From: Margaritifera margaritifera
Taxonomy: Eukaryota > Mollusca > Bivalvia > Unionida > Margaritiferidae
Assembly: GCA_029931535.1 (NCBI GenBank)
Contig: JAQPZY010001695.1
Location: 3,662,501-3,726,500, forward strand
Direction of reading: 5' to 3'
Length of the DNA stretch: 64,000 nucleotides
Numbering within the stretch: position 1 is the stretch's first letter; each line of letters opens with the position of its first letter. Positions 42,301-57,300 of the stretch are shown in pieces. The translations under genes and the position numbers were made by a program. The notes under the pieces were generated by a model. That model ran no database searches, was not told the origin of the DNA, and was given only the letters and a program-made list of their open reading frames with translations.

Positions 42301-45300
42301 GATCAGTTAATGCCACTTGTTTCCATCTCTTTGACCAAACTTTAAACATGCTACAAGGCCTGGGTCAAGGTTGGAGAGGCAGGTATGAGGGTGGGGAATG
42401 TAATAAAAACATTGAGTTTTTCCATGGCAAGTCATGGAAATAGCTCCGGTTCTTTTTTATGTGCATCAATTTTCATTGGTACTTAATTTTGTGGATTAGA
42501 AAAAGGGTCCTATGTAAAGGGTCCTATGTTGTTTCAAAGTAAAAATTGCTGTTCGTTGGGTCTTTAAATTTATCTTTTGCAGCAGCCGTGAAATCTATTA
42601 AAATTGGTGCCTCAGAAAAAATAGTAACTTCACAGTATTTGATATGAGTCAATTAACTTTTGGTTCAGTATAAGTACACCTAAGTTTAAATTAGTATTCA
42701 TATAAATCATCCATTAGTTGTGAATTTTATCTTTTGGTTTGCTTATGATTTTTTGTGGCAGTAATTCATATTTTGCCAGATGAGGCTTGAAATGATTGAA
42801 ATTTTGAAAAATTAAAAATTTGCTGGAAATTTTGATTTTAAAATCTTGAACCTATTCCAGTTTTAAGTAAAACTTTGGACAAAGGAATTAACTTTTCTCA
42901 TACCTATTGTAAGTTTTTTCCATGTCTTGGCAGATTGATTTCATCTTTTTAAATTTGGTATTGACAGTAATTTGCAGGTGAACTGACCTAATAACTAATC
43001 TTGTACAACTTAAATTTATACATCTTCCCCTGACCTCGTTTTAGGATGGGTGTAACCTATTTTAATGCTGAGGCCTTCCCATGCTTTACACCTTAAGCCA
43101 TTGTCCTCATTTACTTGTTAACCAGATGGAAAGTTTGTGCGACATTTACTGGTCACTTTCTCTTCCATCTCCTAGCAACACTTTGGATATTAAAAGCAAA
43201 TTGATTGACATGTATTATGTAAATATAAGCTTCAACTGAAAATATGGAAGTGTTTTAATACCAAATTGTAGGTTGAGTTATTTTTTAGGAATAAATCTGT
43301 TTATACAAAATTAGGATCGATGCATGGGTCATCAGTTAATGTCCGGTAAAAGTAAGTCCAGAAGAATAGTGTTGTTTTGCATTTCAGATTGATGAAAATG
43401 GCAGAAAAATAAAACCTCATAGAAACGTACACATTTTCACAGAATTCTGTAAATAATTTTTTTGGGGGCAAGCTGAAAATTTTAGTGAATTTTATAAGAA
43501 AACTACATTTGTCAAAATATTTTTCAACAAACATATATGATATGTTATTGGAAATAAGCTGTTTCTGAAAATTATATGTTGCGAATACACTGAAATGGCC
43601 ATAGTTATGAAAATTTGATGACACTAAAAAATGATGATTTACTGTTTTTTTGTAGGACCTGATTGTCTAGAATCAGGAAAAATCACACCTGTGCATTAGA
43701 CAGTTTCAAACCACACTTCAGCTCTCTTTTCCCCTTTAAAAACTTATTTTTTCCAAATAACCAAATAATTTATGCTTCTTGTTTTAATCAATGCTTTTTT
43801 TAATCCATGGAAAGAGAGTGGATTTGAAGTAGTTCATGATTTGGCAATACAACATTAGGAGAAGTGTTCAGTGTTGAGGAATTAGGTTACATGTAATTGA
43901 CTGATTCATAAAATGATTACATCAGTAAGAAAAAATTATCGTGCATTGTTTACTAATTTGCAGCAAATGCCAAAACACACAAGAAATATCATGCATCATT
44001 TACTGATTTGCAGCAATTGCCAAAGCACATGAGAAATAATTTGAACTTGCAGGGTTTTGTCTCTAATTGATCAACCACCTCCCTAATTAATTTTTGCAAA
44101 TCATTAAACATACAGCAGAGCTCTAGATAACCATTGTATTCATGTATTCTATGAAGACAAATTGACTAAAAAAGCAAAACAAAATTTTTTAATGCATTAA
44201 AATGATGCAAAATAATTTAGTTTCAAGCATTTAGTCCAAATTTTTCAGTGCATGTTGCTCCTATAGATTCCATGTTTTATGATGGTATGCTTGATCAACT
44301 TAAACTATGCTGTCAGTACAAAAAGGTACCTGTGTGCTAAAAAAAGGTGCCCGCCATAAATGGTGCTCATTTTACCCACCTATTGGTAAAAAATTCCTAA
44401 ATGACGCTTTGTATATCTGAGTCATGCACCGCAGGTTAAGGAGGCAAAGATCAGAAGGTACATGTACAGATAGAAGAATGATGCCTTGTATGTGTTGGAC
44501 ATACACTGAGAGAGCAATGAGCATAAATTACATGTACAGATAGAAGAATGATGCCTTGTATGTGTTGGACATACACTGAGAGAGCAATGAGCATAAATTA
44601 CATGTACAGATAGAAGAATGATGCCTTGTATGTGTTGGACATACACTGAGAGAGCAATGAGCATAAATTACATGTACAGATAGAAGAATGATGCCTTGTA
44701 TGTGTTGGACATACACTGAGAGAGCAATGAGCATAAATTACATGTACAGATAGAAGAATGATGCCTTGTATGTGTTGGACATACACTGAGAGAGCAATGA
44801 GCATAAATTACATGTACAGATAGAAGAATGATGCCTTGTATGTGTTGGACATACACTGAGAGAGCAATGAGCATAAATTACATGTACAGATAGAAGAATG
44901 ATGCCTTGTATGTGTTGGACATACACTGAGAGAGCAATGAGCATAAATTACATGTACAGATAGAAGAATGATGCCTTGTATGTGTTGGACATACACTGAG
45001 AGAGCAATGAGCATAAATTACATGTACAGATAGAAGAATGATGCCTTGTATGTGTTGGACATACACTGCAGGTTAAGAGAGCAATGAGCATAAATTACAT
45101 GTACAGATAGAAGAATGATGCCTTGTATGTGTTGGACATACACTGAGAGAGCAATGAGCATAAATTACATGTACAGATAGAAGAATGATGCTTTGTATGT
45201 GTTGGACATACACTGCAGGTTAAGAGAGCAATGAGCATAAATTACATGTACAGATAGAAGAATGATGCCTTGTATGTGTTGGACATACACTGCAGGTTAA

Positions 45301-48300
45301 GAGAGCAATGAGCATAAATTACATGTACAGATAGAAGAATGATGCCTTGTATGTGTTGGACATACACTGAGAAAGCAATGAGCATAAATTACATGTACAG
45401 ATAGAAGAATGATGCTTTGTATGTGTTGGACATACACTGCAGGTTAAGAGAGCAATGAGCATAAATTACATGTACAGATAGAAGAATGATGCTTTGTATG
45501 TGTTGGACATACACTGCAGGTTAAGAGAGCAATGAGCATAAATTACATGTACAGATAGAAGAATGATGCCTTGTATGTGTTGGACATACACTGAGAGAGC
45601 AATGAGCATAAATTACATGTACAGATAGAAGAATGATGCTTTGTATGTGTTGGACATACACTGCAGGTTAAGAGAGCAATGAGCATAAATTACATGTACA
45701 GATAGAAGAATGATGCCTTGTATGTGTTGGACATACACTGCAGGTTAAGAGAGCAATGAGCATAAATTACATGTACAGATAGAAGAATGATGCCTTGTAT
45801 GTGTTGGACATACACTGAGAAAGCAATGAGCATAAATTACATGTACAGATAGAAGAATGATGCTTTGTATGTGTTGGACATACACTGCAGGTTAAGAGAG
45901 CAATGAGCATAAATTACATGTACAGATAGAAGAATGATGCTTTGTATGTGTTGGACATACACTGCAGGTTAAGAGAGCAATGAGCATAAATTACATGTAC
46001 AGATAGAAGAATGATGCCTTGTATGTGTTGGACATACACTGCAGGTTAAGAGAGCAATGAGCATAAATTACATGTACAGATAGAAGAATGATGCCTTGTA
46101 TGTGTTGGACATACACTGCAGGTTAAGAGAGCAATGAGCATAAATTACATGTACAGATAGAAGAATGATGCTTTGTGTGTGTTGGACATACACTGCAGGT
46201 TAAGAGAGCAATGAGCATAAATTACATGTACAGATAGAAGAATGATGCTTTGTATGTGTTGGATATACACTGCAGGTTAAGAGAGCAATGAGCATAAATT
46301 ACATGTACAGATAGAAGAATGATGCCTTGTATGTGTTGGACATACACTGCAGGTTAAGAGAGCAATGAGCATAGATTACATGTACAGATAGAAGAATGAT
46401 GCTTTGTATGTGTTGGACATACACTGCAGGTTAAGAGAGCAATGAGCATAAATTACATGTACAGATAGAAGAATGATGCCTTGTATGTGTTGGACATACA
46501 CTGCAGGTTAAGAGAGCAATGAGCATAAATTACATGTACAGATAGAAGAATGATGCTTTGTATGTGTTGGACATACACTGCAGGTTAAGAGAGCAATGAG
46601 CATAAATTACATGTACAGATAGAAGAATGATGCTTTGTATGTGTTGGATATACACTGCAGGTTAAGAGAGCAATGAGCAGCAAGTACATGTACAGTATGG
46701 CTAGAAGAATGATGCTTTATATGTCATGGTCATACACTGCAGGTCAGGAGAGCAACAACAAAGTACATGTAAAGACAGACATACACAGCAGGTCAAGATA
46801 GCAAAGAGCAGAAAGTACATTTAAAGATGTACATGTACAGTACGCCCAGAAGAATGATGCTTTATATGTCATGGTCAACCACTGCACGTCAGGAGAGCAA
46901 ACAACAAAGTACATGTAAAGACAGAGATACACACCAGGTCAAGAGAGCAAAGAACAGAAAGTACATTTAAAGATAGAAGAATAATACACAAAGTTAATGC
47001 ATACATGTACATATTTGTAGGTCGTGAATTGCAGAGATAAATGTTTTATCTCAAATATAAGTGCTAGAACTTTCAAGTTAAGAATAAAATTTGTTTCAAT
47101 TTTTAAATTTCTATAAATGTTGAGTTTTTTTTCTCCATTTTATTCAGTGTGTATCATTTTACAAATTTGAGTTTCTTTTTCCACTCTAAGATTTACTCTG
47201 CTTAAATTAAAAATGATCCAGTTATAGTTAGCATCAGTAATTTATCAACAGGTAGTTATGATTGGGGTATGTTTTTCATGTGGTATAATGTAGTTCATAT
47301 TATGATTGGGTTATGTTTTTCATGTGGTATAGTTCTGTGTAAACATGCATTTGGATATATAACTATTAATTGTTATCAGTAGACAGGTGAAACAGCTGCT
47401 CTGACTTACAGTAACATCAGTTACCCCAAAGGGATTTATTGATGTACCCCAAAGGGATTGATTGATGTACACGTAATAAAAAACCTCTTAGGGTAAGCAT
47501 GGAAGTTATCAAACTTGTTTTATCTGCCAAAATTATGTTGTACTAGGTAGATATAAGAATTATCACTGTGCGATATAAACTGATTGAAGCAACCGGGAGA
47601 TTTGTTCAAGAAAGATTGACTTGTTAGTGTGAATTTTGCAACATAGTTCAGCAGGATACATCAAATTCTGATAATGTGATGTTCTTGTTGATAAGATAAA
47701 GTGATAACAGTGAAGACTCATTCATTCAGACTCAATTTAACAAAATGTCTTGGAATCCAAATTAAATTTTTTGGGAACAGGTTTCTATGATTATTTGAGC
47801 TGATACATTAATCCAACTTTCTCATTATTATTTAGACAGGGTTGGGAATCAGTGTGTCTGAATGTATACACAGATTTTTATGGTACAGTGTATAAGTGTT
47901 ATGATCATTTATGGAAAGAATATGGCATTTTTTGTATATACCTTAGAGAGATCTATATAAGAATTGTATAAATTGGGAATTTTACTCCTTCATTTGGAAC
48001 TAATTGTATTTTTTTAAATGAGGTGATTTCAAACTAATTAGTTTTAAATTAACTGTGGTATTTTGTGAACATCAAAAACCCTCAAGATGCAAACTTACAC
48101 TTCCAGACTTAGTCTTAATCATCAAGATGAATTTGTCAAACATCTTAGTGACTAAGACTACTTCAGGGTGCATTTGATTATATAGCTCTATTTGAGTGAG
48201 TTCTCACAGTGAGCCAGTACTATAATTTCAAACATGCACATAACATCTGGAACTTGAACCGATAGCATTGTTTATACAACATGGACTGTGTTTACAGCAA

Positions 48301-51300
48301 GAGCAATATATATGCTGACAACTTTTGACTAAATGCTTAAAATTAAAATGTTTTATGTCAGTTAAACACAGTAAAAAATTCTGTATGCATTTTCATTTGA
48401 TTTGTATGAGTAAAATATGCAGATACACTGCTTATCTAGAGTTTTGCCATATTACCTATGTACTTACTTACACCATAAATCCATAAAAATCAGAATTTTT
48501 TCTCATATTTTTTTGGGCTACGGAAAACTTTTTGTCTTAGTAAAACTTTGCAAATTTGTATACTTAGGAATAAGCTAAAAATTACAGTTAATATTCTTAT
48601 TTATAATTCTTTACATACCAGAAAAAATAATTAATTGAAAGTGTACAAAATATATTACAAACAGTATGGTGTTTTATATAACTTTCAGCTGTCATAATTA
48701 ATCAACAAGTCCAAGAGTGATTGGTTCACTGAAATACTTTTCAATTTCATACCACAGAAAACTTCGAACCAGTCTATGGTCATAGTTGGTTTTTTTTTTT
48801 TGGTTTTTTTTTTGCAATAAATTTATTGACTTCTCAAACACATGAATTAAAATTCTGTACAGATTTAATCAGTTGCTTTAATAGTTTCATTAAAATACCC
48901 TAACAACTCAAGATTAAGTTGAAGTTAAATATATTGTTGTTTGAGTTCTAAAATGACCACGACATCACTAACTGGTTTGGTTTCTGTGAGTATTTGAGTG
49001 ACTGATCAGACCAATTTGTGCTCTGAACAGTCTGTGGCACAGTTGACAGGAGATGCCGCTTGAGTTTGCGAGATCAGTACAGGATAGTCACTCTTCTGAC
49101 ATCCTGGTGACATGGCCTGCCAATCTTGACTGTGATTTCATTAGCAGACTGTGGATGCTTGGAATGCCAGCCTGTGTGAAAACCTCCGTGTCTGGGACCC
49201 TGTCCTGCCATCTTATCCTCATGCTTGGAATGCCAGCCTGTGTGAAAACCTCCGTGTCGGGGACCCTGTCCTGCCATCTTATCCTCATGCTTGGAATGCC
49301 AGCCTGTGTGAAAACCTCCGTGTCTGGGACCCTGTCCTGCCATCTTATCCTCATAGGTCTCCTCAGGCAGCCCAGGTGAAAATGGTTCAGCTTCTTGGCA
49401 AGGCATCTGTACACTGTCCAGGTTTTGCAAGCATACAGCAGGGTCAACACATTGGCTTTGTAGACCTTAAGTTATGTTTGTAGACTGATGCCTCTGCGCT
49501 CCCACACATTTGCATGAAGTCTGCCAAAGGCCACACTTGCTTTAGCAATTTTGGCATTGGTTTCATCGATGATGTGGACTGCATGTGACAGTGTGTTGCC
49601 GAGATAGGTGAACTTGTCCACTGCCACAAGGGTTTGGCCATTTACTGTGATGGTAGGCTCTATGTAAGGCTTTCCTGGTGCAGGATGGTGCATCAATTCT
49701 GTCTTCTTGATACTGAGTGTGAGACTGAAATTGTCACAAGCTGAAGAGAAATGGTCCATACCATGTTACATGTCAGACTCAGATTTGGCATTCAAGGAAC
49801 AGTCGTCAGCAAATAGGAGATCATGAACAGTCACTTCCTGTTACTTCATCTTTGCCTGTAGTCTCCTCAGATTGAAGAGCTTGCCATCAGTCCGGTATCT
49901 GATATCGATGCTAGTGTCATAGTCACAGAAGGCATCTGTAAGCATGACAGAGAACACCATACTGAAGAGGGTTCGGGCCAACACACAGCCTTGCTTGACT
50001 CAATTGGTGACTGGGAATGGTTCAGATGACTCGCCATCGTCCACGACATGAGTGAGCATGCCATCATGGAATTGCCAAACCATCACAATGAATTTCTCTG
50101 GCAACCAAATTCTGCTGTGATCTTCCGAAGGTCGATGAATGTCGTGTAGAGGTTGGAGTTCTGTTCCTGACATTGAATATAAGCTTACTTTGAAAGTAAG
50201 CACTATATCCACTTCCTATGATTTTTTTTGCTTTCGAAACTAAGCCGGCCTTGAAAATACTAATACATGTATATTTAATAGATATCTAGTATAAGTTAGC
50301 ATATAGAAAGAGCAACTTATATCTACATATAACTTGAAGAAACACAGAAGTTCAGACCTCTATGTCATATACTCATTCTAAAATAATATATCAATTAAGG
50401 AGGAACTAACATATTTTGCATCAAATCTGAATTTTAAAGCATGAATTCAAGAAATTTTTTCCACCCTTGTAATATATTCAAGTATTTTTCGATATACAGC
50501 AGCCCAACAATTTTCCCATTGTCTACTACTGATAAAGTTACTAAAATATACATTTATGTCAAAAGTTAGCCAGTCCTCCAAAAATAAGGTGATAAAAAAT
50601 TACTGAGAAATACTATTGTGACCTAACATGATTTGAATGGCATTGTGTCAGTTTTTATGGAATCATGAAGAATTGTAAACACAATTCCATGCACTGTGTC
50701 TGTTCTACATTGTATTGAATGACTGTGTTTGCGTGCTATCCACCTTATCTGTTTCATCCAATATAGATATTAACTATAGCTCTTTTCGCTACAACTGTCC
50801 TGTGTTCTCACTTTCATCTTCATTCCAGGTCTTACCAACAATTCACATCACAGTTTGGGGGCCCCAGGTGGCCGAGTGGTCTAAGGCGCTCGCCTTTACG
50901 GATCACTGACCTGACATCTCATCTCTGTCTGCGTGGTTCGAGTCTCGGGCTCGGCCAACGTGGATATGTGAGAAAGTTTGCCAGTAGCTTCCAGTGGGTC
51001 GGTGGTTCTTCCCGGGGTTTTCTCGGGTTCTTCCTCCACCAAATATACTAGCCGCCATGTATAGTCTATCATGTGCTGAAAAAATGCGTTAAACCCATAA
51101 CAACCAACCACATCACAGTTTGGATGTTACTACCTTTACATCATGGACAGTATATTGCTAAACTGATAAATATGCTTAAAATGCTAACCTTTTGCAACAG
51201 AAATGTGTGGCTGACTTAACAGCAAAAAAAAAAAGGATACCAGGGTCTATTCTAGGATGTGCTATTGCGATACTCATGCATATTTGTAAAACAATGTGCC

Positions 51301-54300
51301 AAAAATCAACCAGAATAACATTTTTACAAATAATCATATTTTCAAGCCCTACCTTTATTTCTTCATTAAATCCCTCCATTGTTCATAAAATTCCCCAGTT
51401 TTGACAAATGGAGGGGTGAATATACCCCCCCCCCCTCTAAATATTCAGTTCTAGAATAGACCCTGGAATATGGTTCAAAAAATATCCTAAAAGTTGGCAC
51501 TCATATAAATTTAGAATTAATAAACAAACATAGTGTTCAGTCACAGGCATATAATCACCTTGAGGTAATAGATGTGTACATTTCTGGAATACAAATGTAT
51601 TCATATTAGTGTTTATTGGTAGTTAATGTGGCATTCACAGTTAACTCTTTATTCATGTAGTTTCCATTTAGTACCTATGGCTGTTGGAACACAAGATTTA
51701 ATTATAATACTCAGAGTCCAATGGGTAAACTGTGTTGAGACTCCGTAGCAACATGAATGTATTCACTGCTTGGACCATTAGCTTAATTTTTCAGGGTTAT
51801 TATTTTCTGCCAAGTGTCTGCCTCTTGATCATCAATCAAGTTGCTAAAGGGTTAATTTCCACTGCACTTTTTACAAATTCAAAGAACATGTTAACCTGCC
51901 CTAACACTTACAAAATACCTATCTATATTAAATCTGTAAGTATGTTGTTTTGTTGAGTTTACAGCTGTTAATTTTTCTTTTTGTGTATGTTCATTTCTCG
52001 GTTAAGCCTGTATTTCTTCCAATGAAACTGTTGTGCATATTGGAACCTACATTTCATTTAAAATGACAGTACTCCCTGCAATGATGACTGTAGGTTTTGT
52101 TTATTGCATCTGTGTTCCTTTGGTTCCTTTAGTATCTGTTTCATTCCTTTCTTTAGTCCATCACTATCTGTCATCTTTTTTTTCCCTCAGATTGAATTAA
52201 GTTGTAAATTCGTATACTTTTCCCATTCATGTGTCATGCCTGTAGTCGTGAAAAGATTGTCTCTCTTGAAATTTCTTATTGACTCTGTTGTAACATCTTT
52301 TGAATCTTCACTCACAGAAAGTAAGAGTTCTCTCGTGTCTTACACAGCTTTTTCATCCTTTCCTTTTCTTTAAATCTATTTTTTATTTTAAAAAATTAGA
52401 TGTTGGAAATTGTGTGTCTTCATGAACTTGTTTAGGTGAGCAGCTTCATTTATACGATTTTATTTTCTTTCCAGTGTCCAGTTCAGTCTGATTTTGTTCC
52501 TGAATTCATGAATTACCATCATAGCTTTCCATGTTTCCTTGATATTTCATGAGTCTAACTGAACTTGAAAGACGCCCCTGTCATCTCCAAAACATGTGAC
52601 CCAACAGGATTTTAATGGCATCAAGTCAGTTTTTCCAAGATCGTGGGAAGTTTTAAATACAACTCCATGCACTGTGTCTATTCTACATGATATTGAATAA
52701 CTGGGTTCACGTGCTGTCAACCTCAGCTGTTTCTTGCATCATAAATATTAACTATAGCTCTGTTCCTTCTTACTGTCCAATGTTCTCACTTTTGTTTTAG
52801 ATGTTAAACACTCCAGATCGCACCAACTACTCACACTACATTTTGGATGTTACTTTCCTTACATCATGGATTCACTGCTATTTGTAACAGAGTAACTAAT
52901 ATTTTGTGTCCTTTCTTAATATCCATATTTTGTTTAATTTCTGTGAAACCAGCTTAATTGGTCAGTAACCTATTCAGGAGGTGGGTTCTTTTAACATGAA
53001 ATATCTGATTGGCAAAGCCTTTAATTGAGTTCTGCATCAGTTTTGCATCCATCATCACTCATCAGGTGCCTGATGCCTGGGTCTTGGACTTTTTTTTAAA
53101 GAAATTTTCGTTTGGTCCAGCCTGAAGTGACTGGAAGTTGAATAAGAACAGAAAATAAAGTCAGTTTTCCTTTTTATTCATATTCTTTACCCCATTCATG
53201 TGCAGACACCTTTCAATCCTTGAATTTTCATTTAAATGTCAAATTTAAAAAAGCAATATCATTCCATCAAACACATTTTAGAATCTGTTCCATGCTTTCA
53301 CAGACAGTGTTGCAAAACATCTGCTCTTCTATAAGCAGACAGTTTATGGCCTTTCCAATGATAGAGTTTGATTGGATTAGTTTTTAAGTTTCAAAAGTCA
53401 TCATTAAAGCATCAGTTTTATCAGATAGGCAAGGAAACTTTCTAAAATATTTACAGAACAGTGGATGAAATTATTTTTTGGTGTGTTTCTCCTTTTCATA
53501 TTTTTTTATCTATGCTCTACTGCTAATTGAACTGGTCATTGGGGAATTTCCCAATCACATGTTGACCTAAAATTGACTGTCATTGGGGAATTTCCCAATC
53601 ACATATTAACCTAAATTGACTTTCATGTATCACTAGTTTTTGCTTTTTTAAAAATGAGCTCATTTATACTGTGTTGATCTGAACATCCAATCAACTGTGA
53701 GTATTTACCTTTTTATACTGTGTTGATATGAGCATCTGATCAACTACGAATATTTACCTTTTTATACTGTGTTGATATGAGCATTTGATCAACTGTGAGT
53801 ATTTACCTTTTTATACTGTGTTGATATGAGCATCTGATCAACTGTGAGTATTTACCTTTTTATACTGTGTTGATATGAGCATCTGATCAACTGTGAGTAT
53901 TTACCTTTTTATACTGTGTTGATATGAGCATCTGATTAGCTGTGAGTATTTACCTTTTTATACTATGTTGATATGAGCATGTGATCAACTACGAATAATT
54001 ACCTTTTTATACTGTGTTGACATGAGCATTTGATCAACTGTGAGTATTTACCTTTTTATACTGTGTTGATATGAGCATCTGATCAACTGTGAGTATTTAC
54101 CTTTTTATACTGTGTTGATATGAGCATCTGATCAACTGTGAGTATTTACCTTTGTATACTGTGTTGATATGAGCATCTGATCAACTGTCTATTGGATCAT
54201 TACTTGCATTCAACATAAGTCCCTTTTTAAAATTATCACATATGTGATATCTTCTGGGAAATTGGTAAAACTCCTAGTCTCCTAAGTCTTCCATCTTTTT

Positions 54301-57300
54301 AATAATATAAATATATGTAAAATTTCATGATGAATTTAATGTATCTCCTGAAAGAGTGATTCAATTTAAAGTTTGAAAAGCTGCATTGGGGATATGTTGA
54401 TTTGTTGCATTGGGGATATGTTGAAAAGTTGCATTGGGGATATGTTGATATGTTGCATTTGGGATATGTTGAAAAGTTGCATTGGGGATATGTTGATATG
54501 TAGCATTGGGGATATGTTGATATGTTGCATTGGGGATATGTTGAAAAGTTGCATTGGGGATATGTTGAAAAGTTGCATTGGGGATATATTGAAAAGTTGA
54601 TTTAGAAAAATCTCCGGTATTGGACAACATATCTTCTGCATTGTACAACATATCTCCTATACTGGACAACATATCTCCAGCATTGGAAACACAAATCACT
54701 TGCATTTCCTTATTTAACTTTTATAAATCATGTTCATTCGAAGGGGATTATTTGTTTGATGCTATTGTTATGGGACTTTCTGACTGTAAACATTCTTTTT
54801 TTATGTTGTTGTTGTAGACCTTCTGACAGTGGAAACATTCTTTTTTTATGTTGTTGTTGTAGACCTTCTGACAGTGGAAACATTCTTTTTTTATGTTGTT
54901 GTAGACCTTCTGACAATGTAAACATTCTTTTTCTATGCTATTGTGGTAGACCTTCTGACAGAGTAAACATTCTTTTTTTATGTTGTTGTTGTAGACCTTC
55001 TGACAGTGGAAACATTTTTTTCTATGCTATTGTTGTAGACCTGATGACAGTGGAAACATTCTTTTTCTATGCTATTGTTGTTGGCCTTCTGACAGTGGAC
55101 GCATTCTTTTTCTATGCTGTTGTTATAGACCTTCGGACAGAATAAACATTCTTTTTTATGCTGTTGTTGTAGACCTTCTGATAGTGGAAACATTTTTTTC
55201 TATGCTGTTGTGGGCTTTCTGACTGTAAACATTCTTTTTCTATGCTGTTGTTGTAGGCTTTCTGACAGTAAACATTCTTTTTCTATGCTGTTGTTGTAGG
55301 CTTTCTGACAGTAAACATTCTTTTTCTATGCTATTGTTGTTGTCCTTCTGACAGTGTAAACATTATTTTTTATGCTGTCATTGTAGGCGTTCTGACAGAG
55401 TAAACATTCTTTTTCTATGCTATTGTTGTTGGGCTTCTGACAGAGTAAACATTCTTTTTCTATGCTATTGTTGTTGGCCTTCTGACAGAGTAAACATTCT
55501 TTTTCTATGCTATTGTTGTTTGCCTTCTGACAGAGTAAACATTCTTTTTCTATGCTATTGTTGTTGGCTTTCTGACAGAGTAAACATTCTTTTTCTATGC
55601 TATTGTTGGCCTTCTGACAGAGTAAACATTCTTTTTCTGTGCAATTGTTGTTAGCCTTCTGACAGAGTGAACATTCTTTTTATATGCTATTGTTGTGGGC
55701 TTTCTGAAGGTGTCTACATTATATTTCTATTCTATTGTTGTTTGGCCTTTGGACAGTGTAAACATTCTTTTTCTAATCTAGTTTTGGATGTAGACAAAAA
55801 TATATCTTAACATGTTAATTGTTCATTATTTTAAAATTCTTTATTAAATTTTTTTTAAATTGATGATACTGTAATTTTTGAAATGCAAGACAGTAACTTT
55901 AAGACCTGGCTCTGATACCTTGTGCTCAAACTTAGACTTGTATCAAAATTCTGACATACAGTATGATTGGTTGGTTTTTTTATGCTAGCCAATCAGATGT
56001 CCGATTTTTCAATTGTGTTTAGTTTTTGAGCATGAGAATATTTTTATTTTTCAGGTTTAGGGTAAACGCATTGTAAAAACAGATGTTTTTTTTACACCGA
56101 TCAGAAACTTTATTTCAGCCAGTTCGTATCGGGGATAGTCAGTTAGAGCACTAATGGAGGTACATTGACCATTGGGCCTAGAATAATTTGTTTAAGAAAT
56201 GAGGTCTAATCAGATTTGACAAATGCACTCTGACCAAAGACTTTTCCAGACACCGCAAGTCTATTTTTGATTTGTTCAAATTTTGCCACCTTTCTGACAC
56301 ACAGTGTCAATCTGATTGTAACAAATTAACTTTACTAGCTTGAGATAATAATGGATTTTTTTTTGCTGCACGTAGGTAAGAGTGCCAGAATTAACGGCAT
56401 GAGATTTTAGAATAACTGAAAACTAAAATAACACATAATTTGGATGAATATAGCTAGAGTAACAAGTATTGTTTGAATTACCCTTATTAGTGATTGACTG
56501 TAAATCAAAATGCAGAGGCCATCCATTGAAAGCAAAGTCATGCAACTTTGTAGGAAGTCTATGTTATGGGGGGTTTTTTTAAATCTTTGTAAATAAGGTT
56601 AAGTCTATGTAAGTATTTGTTTTTAATCAAATTAATTAAAAGTCATATAGTCATAGAGGAATCACCAACTTTTAAAGCTTCTGCAGACTCCTATAAAAAA
56701 AAAGAAAAAACTGATATAAAGGTTGCAAAACTAACAGAATTTCAGGAAGATGGTATGGCCATTTTTTCTGTCTAATGAGTTTAGTTTTCTGCCCACCTAT
56801 TATTACCTGGCAACCAATGTAATGTTACAGTACATTGCTCTTAGCTTGCAGACACTGATAAAAGTTCCATATCATTAAAAGTACTCCCGTCTTTAACAAA
56901 GCCACTAATATACAGGGTAACCATGAAGATTTGAAGCAAGTACATGTAAATGTATGTTCACTTGCAAAGTAACCTGTGAATTTGGCTGGTTAATTTTAAT
57001 AAAGATATTTGTTAATATTTATTTAAGTGAGGAATAATTGTTTCTTAGCTTTCCAGTTGAAGGCAAAAAAAGTTTTTTTTCACTACTGTAATCAACCTTT
57101 TTAAATAAATTTTTTAATTTAATTAGACATCTGAATCTGTATGAATTGGAAAGTGAAAATTGTCTTCAACATATCAGGATACTGTAAATCATTATACAAG
57201 TATTAACTTTTGATGAGGTTACTATAAGAATTTGTCAATCCCAGAACAATTATATTCACAGATGCCACAGGCCAAGGTGAACATCATTTTTCTGGAGTTG